NCBI GenBank assembly: GCA_016490735.1 | Contig: JAEMWC010000021.1 | Coordinates: 998,501 to 1,062,500 of the forward strand | DNA length: 64,000 bases | Direction: 5' to 3' | Origin: Pachyseris speciosa | Taxonomy: Eukaryota; Cnidaria; Anthozoa; Scleractinia; Pachyseridae | In this document: positions 13,901 through 26,600 of the stretch, one piece after another | Layout: every line of letters begins with the position of its first letter | Position numbering within the stretch: position 1 is the first letter of the stretch | The notes under the pieces: generated by a model | What the model was told of the DNA's origin: nothing | Seen by the model: only the letters and a program-made list of their open reading frames with translations | Databases searched by the model: none | Position numbers and translations under genes: made by a program

Positions 13901-16900
13901 GAACACGCACTTACGGATTTAACATGGCGGCGAAATATAAAGGAAATGAGGGGAAAAATAATATTGTTTTGCATTTTGTGGCGTAGCCGCTCTAAACTAA
14001 ACATGATTTTGGTAGAGAGAGTCAAGTTCGAGTCATGTTGTAAGTGAGTAAAATATGAGAAAAAAAAATAGTTCTAAACGGTGCCTTTTTGATCGAAATT
14101 ATCTCATAAACTAGCCACACTTTTCTCTCAATGTTCCTTTAAATAGGTCTTACCTTCATGGTTTCCTTAGTCGGCTTTGAAGAAACAACTGCACTGAATT
14201 AATTTCCCACAATCTTGTTCAAAAGATAAGATATAGCTCGAAAAAATAATATTTTTGGCTCTAACAAATTTCTTTAACATGGTGCGTTTTGTATGTAAAT
14301 AGTGGAATTTTCCAAAAATGCGAGACGAGCCGAGATGAAGCCATTACGGAGGAAAAATGCATCTTCGAGAGGTTTGCTTTCATTCCACTACGGTCGCCAT
14401 ATTGTTTTAACGTCAGTGGTCAGTTGTATTCCCCATAACAAGTTAGGTACTTGATATATGATGAACAGGCCGAATTTCGAAAAATAGCGGGAAACTCGAA
14501 GTAATAGGTCTTAACATTCTCTAGCTTTTTCGAATTTTTTCATACATTCGTCTGTAATTTGTTGCCGCGGGCTGAAAAATTCCCGGGAAAAAATAACAGA
14601 CGAATGTATGGAAAATTCAAAAAGCCAGAGAAAGCTTTGTGGCACGGCTAAATCCCTTAACGTTTGTCAGTGAAACCCTTTGCCTAGTACCATTAACTAG
14701 CAATATAACGTTTTGCTTAGAAACAAGCGCTTCACGCATTTTATTGACAACGGAATTGCATACAAACACTGTAATTTGTGTTCTTTTTGCCCACCCGCCA
14801 AGATGGCGCCTGAAACCGTGATAAGACCTATTATCGAAGGAAGTACAGGAAAATGTTCACATATCCCAAGTGTGATGTAACACCAATTAAATCATTTGAA
14901 ACTTGGTAAACTGATTTTGTGGATACATTTCGATCAATAACCCTTAAAAAAAGTAGCGAAGCAAAGAGCATGTAAACAACAATAATAGCCTTCATTTGTC
15001 CGCCCGCCATGTTGAATATCAAAATATACGCGCCCGCCGTTCAATCTGCTGACTGTCTTGGGTTTCTGGCTATGCTGGATTAAGTTAATCGGCTTTCGAA
15101 CATCTGGGTCTAGTAACTTAAAACACAATTGCACTGGCAAAGCTACAATCACAAAAAACAAAAACTGATCTATAACGAGCGACCAAAGCGTGAACTCAAC
15201 TTTCTTTACCTGGCTTGATCCGTGCTTGACGTAGGCGGGGAAGACTTACAATGAACATCTTTTTGTTGGAAAAGAAATTTTCCTCTTCGAATTTCCGTCC
15301 GTTGTACCATTCACTAGCATAAAGGCTCGGAAGCATATAGTTTTCAGCCCACCACCAGAAAGTGTGCAAGTTTCTTACCTAAAGCGCCAAAATGTAATTA
15401 GTTAATAAGTGAAGATATGAAGTATATTACATTTTATATAATAGCAAAATCAATGCACGTACTCTGAATGGTCAATCAGCTATGGTTTATGGTGCCAGTA
15501 AACTCATGGAAATTTCGCGCGTCTTCTGGATTATTATATAAAAGCAATATACCACAAGTGTCTATGGTTTATAGGCAGATAATCCCACTTGGGATGTTGG
15601 AAGGACACTCGAAGAATCCGTAAATCACGAGCCGTAGGCGAGTGATTTACGAATTTTTTTGTGTTTTTCTAACATCCGGCGTGGTTTATCAGCCTATAAA
15701 CCATAGAAACTTGTGGTATATTGCTTAACTAAAAGCTGGTGTAACCAGCCGAAATGTCGTAACTCTGCGACGCATTCTCACAATGTTTGGCCAGTCCCTT
15801 GGTTAGTCTTTGCTATTTTGATCCACCGTACGTTGAGCAAGTTTGATCACGTATGGTTTCTGCTGTGGCTTTCAAAACCAATAAGACACTCTACAGCATT
15901 TTTGCTGTGGGTGGGTTTGAAAGCATTAATTTTTGTCCGTAACTGAAATAGAGGCATATGGCAGTAATGGAAAACCAGCTCTCCTGCAATAATCTCCGAA
16001 GGAATTTCGGCCGTAAATATCCAAAAGAGGCTATATAACAGTTGCTTAATTTTGGTATCTAAAACGTCTCAAATTTAAAGCAAAAAAAGTCTATGACTAT
16101 ATATCGGTTTGTGTTGTCATTGGCTCTCCAGTTTGGGATCCTTTTAGGCTGTGTTCTTTTATGTTTAACAAGTAATTACCTTGTCCAGTTTTGTGTTGAA
16201 AATATCCTGAATATTCTTGGATAGGTAAATCCTGTCGACGCTTCGGCTTCCGTAAGAAGCTATTGACAGGAGGAAAAAGAAGAGAAGTTGCAGTCCAACT
16301 TGGGAAACGATTTTAAACATTTTGACTTCGTTGAGCCGTTTTTCCCGGGCTAAGGAAACGGCGATTGGATCAGGTAGACTGTAAAGACTCCTCACTGGAT
16401 TGGGATTCTTCATTGTGTCTTCTTCAGGGGTGGCATCTTTGAGTTCATCTATTATTATCTCAGTAACCTCTACGCCTTCCACCTCATTTCTTTCTTCTTC
16501 TGGGGGCTTCCGGAACAAAATTGCTAAAACAGATGCGACCATTAATACTTTCAGTGGCTGCAGAAAGAAGATATCCTGCACCAGAGATATAACGATGGAT
16601 GTTATCCACCTGATGGACTTGTCCTTGCCCCATATCATGCTGTAAAACATAGTAAATGTTGCACCCGTCAAAGAAGTCAGTAAGGCTAAGGCATAAGCAA
16701 CATTATTAAACCAGCAAGGCAATCGGAATTTCTTTCTCTTTTTAGGTACCGTAGTGGTTTGACTGCCGAATGGTTTTGCTTCATTTCTTTTATAGTTTGG
16801 TTCAGTCGGTTCCTTTTTCCCTTGCGCAGTTTTATCAGTCTTTACTGCATCTTTTGCTTTTTCTTTCGTTTTGGCCTTTCTTTTCTCTTTTGCTTTTTTG

Positions 16901-17593
16901 CCAGTTGTTGCTTCTGTTGTCTCTTTTGATTTTTCTTTAGTTGTTGGTTTGCTTTCTTTGAACTTTTCTGCATTTGCCGACTCACACCTATGCTCTGCTG
17001 GTCCGACAGGACCATCCCTCAGGGAAAATAATTTTGGTTTTGTGTAACGGAAAATGGTAATTATCAACAGGTTCACTGGTAAAATGACCACACTGCTTTG
17101 CACACCGATCAACAGCTCGCGCCAGGTGAAGTCGATGGGACCAAACTTAATCCGAAGGCTGTCTTCCGCATCACTAAGCTCGTAAAACATGGCATTTGCA
17201 AGCATAGAGGAGAATAGGAGAGCTATGCAGCAGGTGAGCCTTTGAACTCGAGTAAAAGTACTGTTCGGGGGCCTTGTGTACACTGAAAACCACAAATGTC
17301 CATCACCTGTAAACCATGGAAATCAACAAATAAATAGTACAGTTACGAATATGACGACGAGAGAACATGATCTTGATCCACGCATTCTAATTACGTAGAC
17401 TAAACATACAGAGTGAACTATAAGCCACCCATCCAATGTCCAATCTCCCACCAGTCCATACGTTAATACGTTCGCACGTTTAACTGTCAGTCAGCCACGC
17501 AATAACTTTATAGATCTGACTGTGACACAGCGACTCATCCAGCAATCCATCCCTCAAGGATTCAGTCATATAACTTTCATAATTGAGCCATTT

Positions 17594-17626
<33 letters not shown>

Positions 17627-20600
17627 TAAACAATCAATCAATCGACCGATTAACATCTTAGTGAATTAATTATGAAACTAATTACCTATGCCCTTGGACG
17701 CTCTGGATTCAATGAAAAAGCATTTACAACCAATCCATCATTCACTCAATCACTCAATCGGCCGCTTAACCACTTAGCGAATTAATTAATCTATCAAACC
17801 TGTTACCTATGTCCTTGGACACTCTCGTGTAAAACAGGTTTTGAAATCCGGACATCTGCCTGTGGTCAGCGACAAATATTGTCTTTTCAATGAGCCCGTC
17901 ATCCTTTTCCACCGCAAGCCAGCGATTGCAAATGAAGAACCATTTCTTATTTGAAGTCACACGACGAACAACAATCTGACGCAATTTCCAAGAGGGACTT
18001 GAGCCTGCGTTATCGTGCCAAACTCTAACATAGTTCAAACGACCCAGGGAGCTTGGTAGCCTGACCGACAAAAAAAAAAGACGTTAATAAAGGGGCAGGG
18101 GATACTTGTTTTGTAAGGGATTCATTCAAATCTTCACTGAAATTCACCGAATACTTCTCCTTGTCATTAGATGTTGATTTTGCTATTCACATATAAGCGT
18201 TGGTTTATTAAGGATGAAAGATAAGACAGTTACTTACTTATTGCACTGCGTACTCTCTGTAGGCAGCGATTCAAAATCAATTTGAATTTACTCCCACACA
18301 AGCCCAAATTTGTTTGCTTGGTTAAGTAGTGTTCATAACTGCGATGAACACTTGAGTCTTCACTTTAAACCCGCAGTTCAAATATGATTATAATACATTC
18401 ATTCTCAACCAGTCTCCAGAGATTCGAATGACAATGGGTGGGCGGCCATGTTGGTAGACAATAACAAAAGAAGCTAACGAGAAATCTTTTGTTCACGGTA
18501 CACCAACATGGCGGTGATGACGTAACGTGCATACACCCTATAATCTCCTGGTCTTGTGATATTTTGTTTCTCAATTTTTTTTTAATATATTGAGATTTTC
18601 TCCAGCTTGGAGTTTAATAGTCTCCTACGCAGCCGTTTTTTTTCACGTCACGCAACGCTCCTCGCCACTAACGTGTTGGCGAGGAGCATTGCGTGACGAG
18701 ACAAAAACGGCTGCGTAGGAGACTAGGAGTTTAATCCCTCTAACAAGAATGACAATCACCCATCATTAATGAAATATTGCAAAAACAAAACAGTGTTCAT
18801 AAGCGGCCTCCCTACCTGGCTACAAAGGTGCTAACACTGCCACGCTTAAAAGGGTTCTTAGTACCATTGACATCTTTTAGAGGTAATATTTCACTTTCAC
18901 CATAATCACCGCTGATGTACATGGAGACATTTGCAGTGGTGCCAGATGCCCCGAACATCCCTGTGTAAACTGCAATCTCGTAACTGTGATGGCCAGTTCG
19001 TCTGGTTTTAACAGGTATCGGCGCAGATGGCTGCAAAATGTGAATTGGATTGCTGACTACATGCACATAAATAGGCTCACAGGGACCAATTTAATATTCG
19101 GAAGGTTATAATAGGGGGAGTATAATTTTGAATTTACCGTCCAATGTACAAAGACCTATCTAAGGCTGATATCTGAATCACTTTCGAACAAGTGTTAGCC
19201 AGTCGCTAATGAATACCATGTAATCTTATCAGATGCAAAGTGATAGTTTTGTTGTTGTTTCTTTTTTTGAGTGCCGAGAAACTGTATAATCACAGTCAGA
19301 CGTTTCGGGAATAACCCTCTTATCAGAGACGTCTTGGAGTCACAGGACGTCAGCCTCTCGATGAGACTGTCAAAAGAAACATTGGTAGATAGTCTCGCGA
19401 AGGAGACTAGACTATTTGCGGATTAACTCTGACCTCTCGTGTTGTTTCATTATACGACGTATCTGAGTCTAAATTTGATCTACATTCTTACAATGAACGT
19501 CGAAGGAAGTGTAAATAAACGATAGGGGGAATAGTACCTGCAGCCTTTACCTGTTATGGGCATCAAAGGGTTCTGCGCTTTGCGCAGCGGACTCCATACC
19601 CATTAGCGAGCATGCAAGACATCCTTCACCTGGACTTTTAATGCAAGGAGTCATCAAACATCAGGAGGAAAGGGTTAAGTATCCAATTCAGGACGGCGAA
19701 AAAGTAGTGCTCCTTATTAATCAAACTATAGCAACTGCTGAGTTATGCCTCATCATGATATGCTTAATTAAGGAGCTATGTCACAGTCTTTGGATTTTAA
19801 AAAGTTTAGCCTCAATTTTTCAAAATCATGTGGTCATTTGTAATCCGTTTTAATCTTCTCCATCCTTAACCATCCTCGCCATATTTGAATTTATTCTTGT
19901 GTCTTTGGTCGTTATCTTCCCTGTGAAACTGTTATTTCACTATTTCCCATTATTTAAATGCATTTTCATGTCTCCAATAATCACCCAAAATATCGTGACC
20001 GAGCTCCTTTTTATTAAAACATAACACTATCACATTTCTTCCATTGGGTAAAACTTTCAAATCCCGGCAGTATCTAGGGTGTTTATCAGTAACATTAAAA
20101 ACCTTTTCTTATTTGCCGTGTCTAGCTCCGATGCGCACCTATAACTCGCCGGTAGAACAGTCGAACTTGACGTTGAAGGTGATATGGTCGACTCTTCTTG
20201 GAAGAACATAGATTTAGCTATGTCACTTGAAAAAGCTGCCTTTTAGACTTGATTACTGAAATCGTTTGCCTCAATTACCTGTTGCTTGTCTCTCCTATCC
20301 ACCCTTCTTGCAATTACCACACCAAGAATGTATAACATGAAAAACACACCCACGGCAATGATGACTCCAACATTTCCTGTCTTTCCAAGACTGGCAAATC
20401 CAAGTACGACCTCATCAACGTCCATGCTGTTTGGTGCCACAAAGAAGTCTCCTCCGAATGCGGTCAGGTGATTGCACAAACACTGCAACTTGTCGTCGGT
20501 TGTTTTAGGACCAGGCTACGGATAAATAAGAGCTATCGTAAAGTTCCGAAAAGCAGCGGTCCCCACTTTGGGGGTAGCAGTTACTTTCTGAGAAAGTAAC

Positions 20601-23600
20601 TGCTACTCCCGAATTGAAGTAACGTCAATTTCGGGGCTCTCTGATAATTCTCGAAAGTAACCACCCACTCAAAAAGGAAGAAATTGACAGAGCTTAACAA
20701 ATCCTAGACAACCCGGAAGTCAAAAAAATCTCCCAAATCTTGTTTGCTATGGTGTGACGGCATAGGTCTGCATTACAGCAGTCAACGTACGCAACTTGCG
20801 GTTTCACTGCAGGAGCGTCTTAGCTCACCTTCTATAATGTCATGTAACGATCGTTACTAAAACACCACCCAAGTACTACGAGTAACATACCAGTACAAAC
20901 GAGTACATACGAATGGCATACGGTTACATAGAGATACATACGAGTAACATACAAGTAACATACGAATACATACGAGTAACACATACGGTCAAATGTGGGT
21001 CATACGCATGAAATACAAGAAATTGAATTTTTCTCCAAAATTTTTGATGTGTTTTTTACTGCTCGGTGGATTTATTAATCCAAGGGTGTAGTGCGAGGAG
21101 AGATTAGCATTTGAGAGAGTGTGCGTCTACGTGTGTGATGGGGGACCTTCAATGGTGTTTCGTGTGAGCCTATTACTGCATAAAATAGCATTAACACAAT
21201 GTAATATAAGAAATAAAGTTAAAATAAAAGAGGTAAGAAATATAAAAAAAAGTACTTAAATAATAATAAAGTAATACATAACTTGTTTAGTCCCAGAGGT
21301 TTCTGCACGGGTAGTCATTTCAACTTGCCCACAACCTCCCTCTCAAAACGCTGCAGGTTTGGTCTACTTTCCTACGCTATCGCATTACCAGGTACGTTCG
21401 TCACAACGGAGAGCCAGAGATACCCCAGTCGAAACTGTATCCCACACACTCCCTCAAATCCTAATTTTTCCCCATACTACACCCTTCAGGAATTAATGAA
21501 TACAATGAGCAGTAAAAACAAATCGAAGATTTCGGAGAAAGAACCAAATTTTTTATAAGCGAGTCGAAAACCACACAAAACCGGAAATTGAAACACCTAA
21601 TTTTGGTCGTTACGCAATGCATGCTAAAAACTCGCACATTTGACAAAACAACCTAATTTTTTCAGAATCACTAGATACTTCTTTCTTCTTTCCACAGAAT
21701 TAAAAATATGCGTTTATCTTAAACACAAGAAAAGTTATGATTTTTTTCCCGAACCCTCTTAAAAACGTCTTTAGCATTTTTGCCAACATAGCCTCCAAAC
21801 AAACAGATTTTTTTCAAAAGTGGGACCTCTACTTGAATGGCGACTGTTATAAGCTTAATGTAATAAGGCTAAGCTACAAATATCTGTATTAAAAGTTGTG
21901 GGTACTCGTAAGTTTGAAGCGCAAAAAATTCGAGCAAGTAGCTGAAAATTCAACGTTTTGTGTAGAAATGATGAATCTCGTGACTTAACTGAAATAAGTT
22001 TTAATTTTTGTCAGCGAATAATTTGATGTTACCTGATTAGATTTATAGAGTTTTACACCAAAAAATCGAGAAATCGTCGGAACTTTGCCTTGCTTTTGAT
22101 TTCTAGCACTGATCATTCGTCACCTTTGCGGTCACGCATCACGCATCACCCACCACGCGTTCCTGGTTGACGGAAACAGTAAATTTCGACGACATTTTGA
22201 TAACGCAAAAACAACACAGGAAGTTTTTAATAAACACGCTAATTTGATTATGGTAACTTTGTTAACCTACAGAAAATGCTAAAAAAGGAGACAGAAATAC
22301 ACATTCGTTATTCTTACCTTGTTTGGCATCACGCCATGGAGGTCTTAAAATATAATTCACAACTTATCAAAAAAAAAAACTGCCGTCTATAATATCTAAA
22401 ACTTATTTTAAAATACCGTAAATTACTATTTACGTTGGACATGCAAGATACACCAGGAGAGAAAACATCATTTTAAGTCCGATAAACTCTATTTTCATTC
22501 AGCTTTGAAATATCCTTTCAATAGCAATTTCTAAATATTTTTGATTGTGTGAATCTCTGTTTTTAGTGAAACGGAATTCACGAATAAATGTTGTCGACAG
22601 TGAGGACAATAATTAGGGAGCTTTAGATTTGACAACGAGTACGAGATTTAGAACGAGTACGACTTTTTAAATCTAGTTTGCGCGCCTTACATAATCACTC
22701 CGTATATAAATCCTGTTTCTAAAATCTCCTTTTCTGTTATTAAGCAATAGGGCAGAGTAAGGGATATGTGGAGGCGACTGGTTTGAAGTTTGAAAGTCTT
22801 ACTCGTACTCGATCTCGTACTCGTACTCAAATCTAAAGTCCCCTAGTAACTAGTAATGCTCGCTTCGGCAATGTAATGCGGCATCTCTTTCATCAAGACA
22901 AGAAATTCTCAAGCAATTTGTAAGATCAATACATAGGATATAGTTCCAGTCGATCGTAATTCAATGTTTGTTGAAGTTTGCATGACAGACGATTCGTGAC
23001 TCCGAATGATAAAGTCGTTTAAATTTCAATGTGTTATATACGGAATGTTTACTGGCTTAGTGGTTTAGTGCGTTCTCTTCGTATTATAGCAGTGCGCCCC
23101 GTGGTTCAATTCCCCACCTCATCAAGTTTTTTTTTCTTTGATCTGTTTTTTTTTCTATTCCTTTTCACTTGATTTTCTTTTTCCTTTTGTCGTCGCTTAA
23201 ATTGTAAGCTGGTTTTGCAATTTAACACGGAAAAATGGTGAACCGATTCTATGGATATTCACTACTCGAAATACCAACGCCAACTTCCGATTAAGCTTGA
23301 CAAAACACTGGTACTTCGAAGAATTTGCGTAGAATTTGGTATAAACCGGCGTCTCAGATCCGTTGACCAGTTTCTCGAAGATAACCGAAAAAGAAAAGCT
23401 ACACGCTTTGTTGGTTTGACTTCCGGTATTGCACCATCACTAGTACTTAGTCCACCACTCGGTCAATACTTGTTTAGCATCAAAAACCCGGTCAGGAAAC
23501 GCTCTAATAAATTCGGTTCCTATAAGAGGTACGTTGGAGGAATTCAATTCTGACTAAACATTTCTTTTAGAAAGGCTTTCGCGATTTCTTACTCTGACCC

Positions 23601-26600
23601 CTAAATAAGTATTTTTGTTCAAGAGCCTTCAATTTGCGTGAATTAGTCGACCGTGAACTAACACGAAACATTGCTTCGTATTCTATGGCCCCTTCTTTTT
23701 CTTAACAATAGCGACCAGTTCATTCTTGAAATACACAATAGTTTGCACTCTCTTGTGGTGTAAAAGTTAATCCTTAACAAGAAAATACAACGTGAGTACG
23801 ATACTTTTCAAGTTCGGGTGAAGTTGTATACCAACCTGTATACCGGAAACGCATTTAAAGCCGTAGTCGTATGCTAAAATTGCTACTCACTCGTAGAGAA
23901 ATGGCAGTTTTATTTTACGGTCAACGCAAAAATGGTTTCGGAATTCGAATAGCACAAAGATATAAAAATTATTGTAAAGCGATAAGTATAAAGCGAGATA
24001 CAAATTTTTATGTACCCAACAAATTTCACTGAAAAATTTAATGAGATGTTGGAGGTTACGCTAATTTTAACACGTCCAAAAATAACTCGTTTTGAATATT
24101 TAATAAGCTGTTTGCGGTTTAGCTACGCATGAAAATATAAAAGTTAGCTAATTCGTAACGAATTGTTACACCTGAAGAATATAACAGGTAAAAAATGTTA
24201 TCTATCAGTCTAACGTGTATTCGGCGTTAAACAAAACTATTTTTGAAGATCTTTAATATTCATTGCGTATTTTGTGCGGTTTGGTTTATCAAGCTATAAC
24301 TTAATTTTTCTTGCGATTCAGTTAAACCTTTTCAATATGTTGCTGAAAACCGATCAAAAGAAACGCTTTCAATTAAATTCCTTTGCTATGAAATGTATAT
24401 TGAAGTAATTCAATTCCGGCTAAACATTTCTTTTGCAAAGGCTTTCACGATTCGTGACTTTGGTGACCACTCACGTTAATTATTACAAAATTCTCTAGTG
24501 AAGGTAACTGAGGAGCAAGTGGCGCAATCGGATAAGGTACAGACTATGGGCGATGAGATCTGAGGGTCGCGCGTTCGAAGTCCTGTCACCGGAGAGTAAA
24601 TAGTTTATTTATTTACTTGTCACTGTTTCTTCCTCTGGCCGAGAGGGGTACGGGGCAAGTGACGGACGAAACGACGAGAAAAAAAAAAAGGGTAATGCAA
24701 GAAGCGGCTCGTCGCTAAGCGAAAAAGCAAAAGCAAACGAGGAAAATAAAAAGAAAAGATGTTATTTTTAAAATGCCGCCTTTATATCAAGAGAAAGCAA
24801 TATTTTTTCAGTATTCAAATAGTTCGTAATTTAGAAATGTGTTCTTTCCACGCTATCGTAAAAGGTGATTGTGTGGCAAGTCGAGGCCTTGAGATGCTGT
24901 TTCTTTTGAGAGACTGTAATGACGATATTGGAGGGCACCTCGTCAACTGTCATTTGTCTACGGAAAGTCTGTCCGAAACTGGTCTTATCTTAGCGAGGGC
25001 CGGTCTATTCTCGGTTACCAAATCTCAGATAGGAATGATGTCTATTTGTCCAAGACATAGGCATTCTTTGGGGAAGTTTTGGCCACCACCAAGATCATGT
25101 CAGTACCCTGATCATAAGGGAAAATCTACTGCCGTGGGAGGAAGGCATGTCATCGGTTTAAAACTGTCAAGGGAAATCTTCAGTTTGTTTGGTGTAAACG
25201 CAGCTGTAGGATCTCGTAAGTACAAAATATAGTTTCAATGCTATAGCTGCTCTTTAAAAAGAGGATACAGCCAGTCGAAGCTTCATCACCCCTTTCGTTC
25301 CCCTTCCAGGCAATAATTTTAAAAAATTGCTTATTTTGTCCCGCGAATTATTTCAAGGGGAAGAGGGGACTCCCATTTGAAAAGCTCTGGGATGCTCGGG
25401 GAGTAAATCTCTCTTTAGCGTTTTCAGGAGAAAACGCCACTAATTTTAGAAGAAATGCTATCATGTTCATTTTAGGCCCGGTTCAAACGTCGAACTTCAC
25501 ATGTACCGAATCTAATGCAAATGAGCGAAAACAATAGATTTTTCTCATTTGCATTAGATTCGGCACATGTGAAGTTCGACGTTTGAACTGAGCCTTAGAG
25601 TGGTACCTTTCGGGGGTCAAATAAAGCTCTAGCCATGCCCAGATTGTCCTCTTTTCAATTCAAATGTTCTTATGATGGGGGATACCATGACCTTGCAAAG
25701 TAAAAAAGATGCAAAGAGATTGAGAATTTGAAACCGGGCCATTTTTTTAACTTTTACATAGTCGGATTAACACTTTTGACGTCTTCCTCCATGGTAATTC
25801 CCCATTTTATTTTGGCTACAGTATTTTTAAATGTAGACTTTTCCGGCGTCTTTTTCATCTATAGTTCGTTTTGAAAAACCGTTTCGCAGATTATATGTTG
25901 ATTTGGGTAGTTTTGATTTGGATGCCCGGGAGAAGCCTCAACAGATCGCCAGAAGTTAACGTTATGCACACAATTTGCATAATTTATTTTACATGGTTTT
26001 CGTTATTTTATTCAGCTATTTGTACCACGTGCTGTAAGAAACACAACGAACGAGAGACTAGCGAAGCAAAGTGGATGCGGCCAGGGAAAGAAACCCAGCC
26101 TGAGCCTGCTTCTGTACAAGAAACGGAGTCCGAGAGGTTTGTTTTCAAATCAACTGAAAATCATGATGCTAATTAGATAGCCTCAGTATGGATCGTGATT
26201 TGGTTTAACTTTCCTTACAGGTTGTGTAAGCGTACTGCCATGACAACTATCGATCAAGTATTAGCGTCCACGCCATTCCGAGGAACATCAACACCACTGT
26301 GCAGTCAAGGCGAATCTCCTTGGATTCCAGAGACTCCCTTGAGCACTTCAGAAAACTCCAATGCAATTGATACCTATAACGCAGCGATTAATGAAATTGC
26401 CCTCCTTACGCCAGGAGTTTCACGGGAGCCTCTTTCTTTTCAGTTGAAGACCCCCTGGGATGAAGCAAGGGAGGCCGACAAAAAGAAGATCAAAGAAAAA
26501 GCGAGCGAAGATCACCTCCTTGTATGTACCGCAATCGCGCCGGGAGCGGCGACAAACTATTCGAATCTCTAGAATTTTCGAAGGAAGAAAGAATCGATCG

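Noticed and set aside
13719..13910. 63-codon minus-strand ORF as a possible polycystin exon
   Set aside because: No family similarity and no fitting splice sites; exon 21 joins exon 22 directly in phase.
15243..15250. GTAAGT donor after polycystin residue 2073
   Set aside because: Using it would remove the conserved PRLRQ motif and leave a phase mismatch with exon 22; the donor at 15209 solves both.
21283..21558. 91-codon plus-strand ORF
   Set aside because: Lies wholly inside repeat R copy A, including its inverted end.
23251..23553. 100-codon ORF inside the transposon as a second transposon protein
   Set aside because: No motif recognised, no splice or start context; kept only as part of the element.
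24511..24595. Functional tRNA gene
   Set aside because: The ends do not form an acceptor stem and the B box has an extra base.
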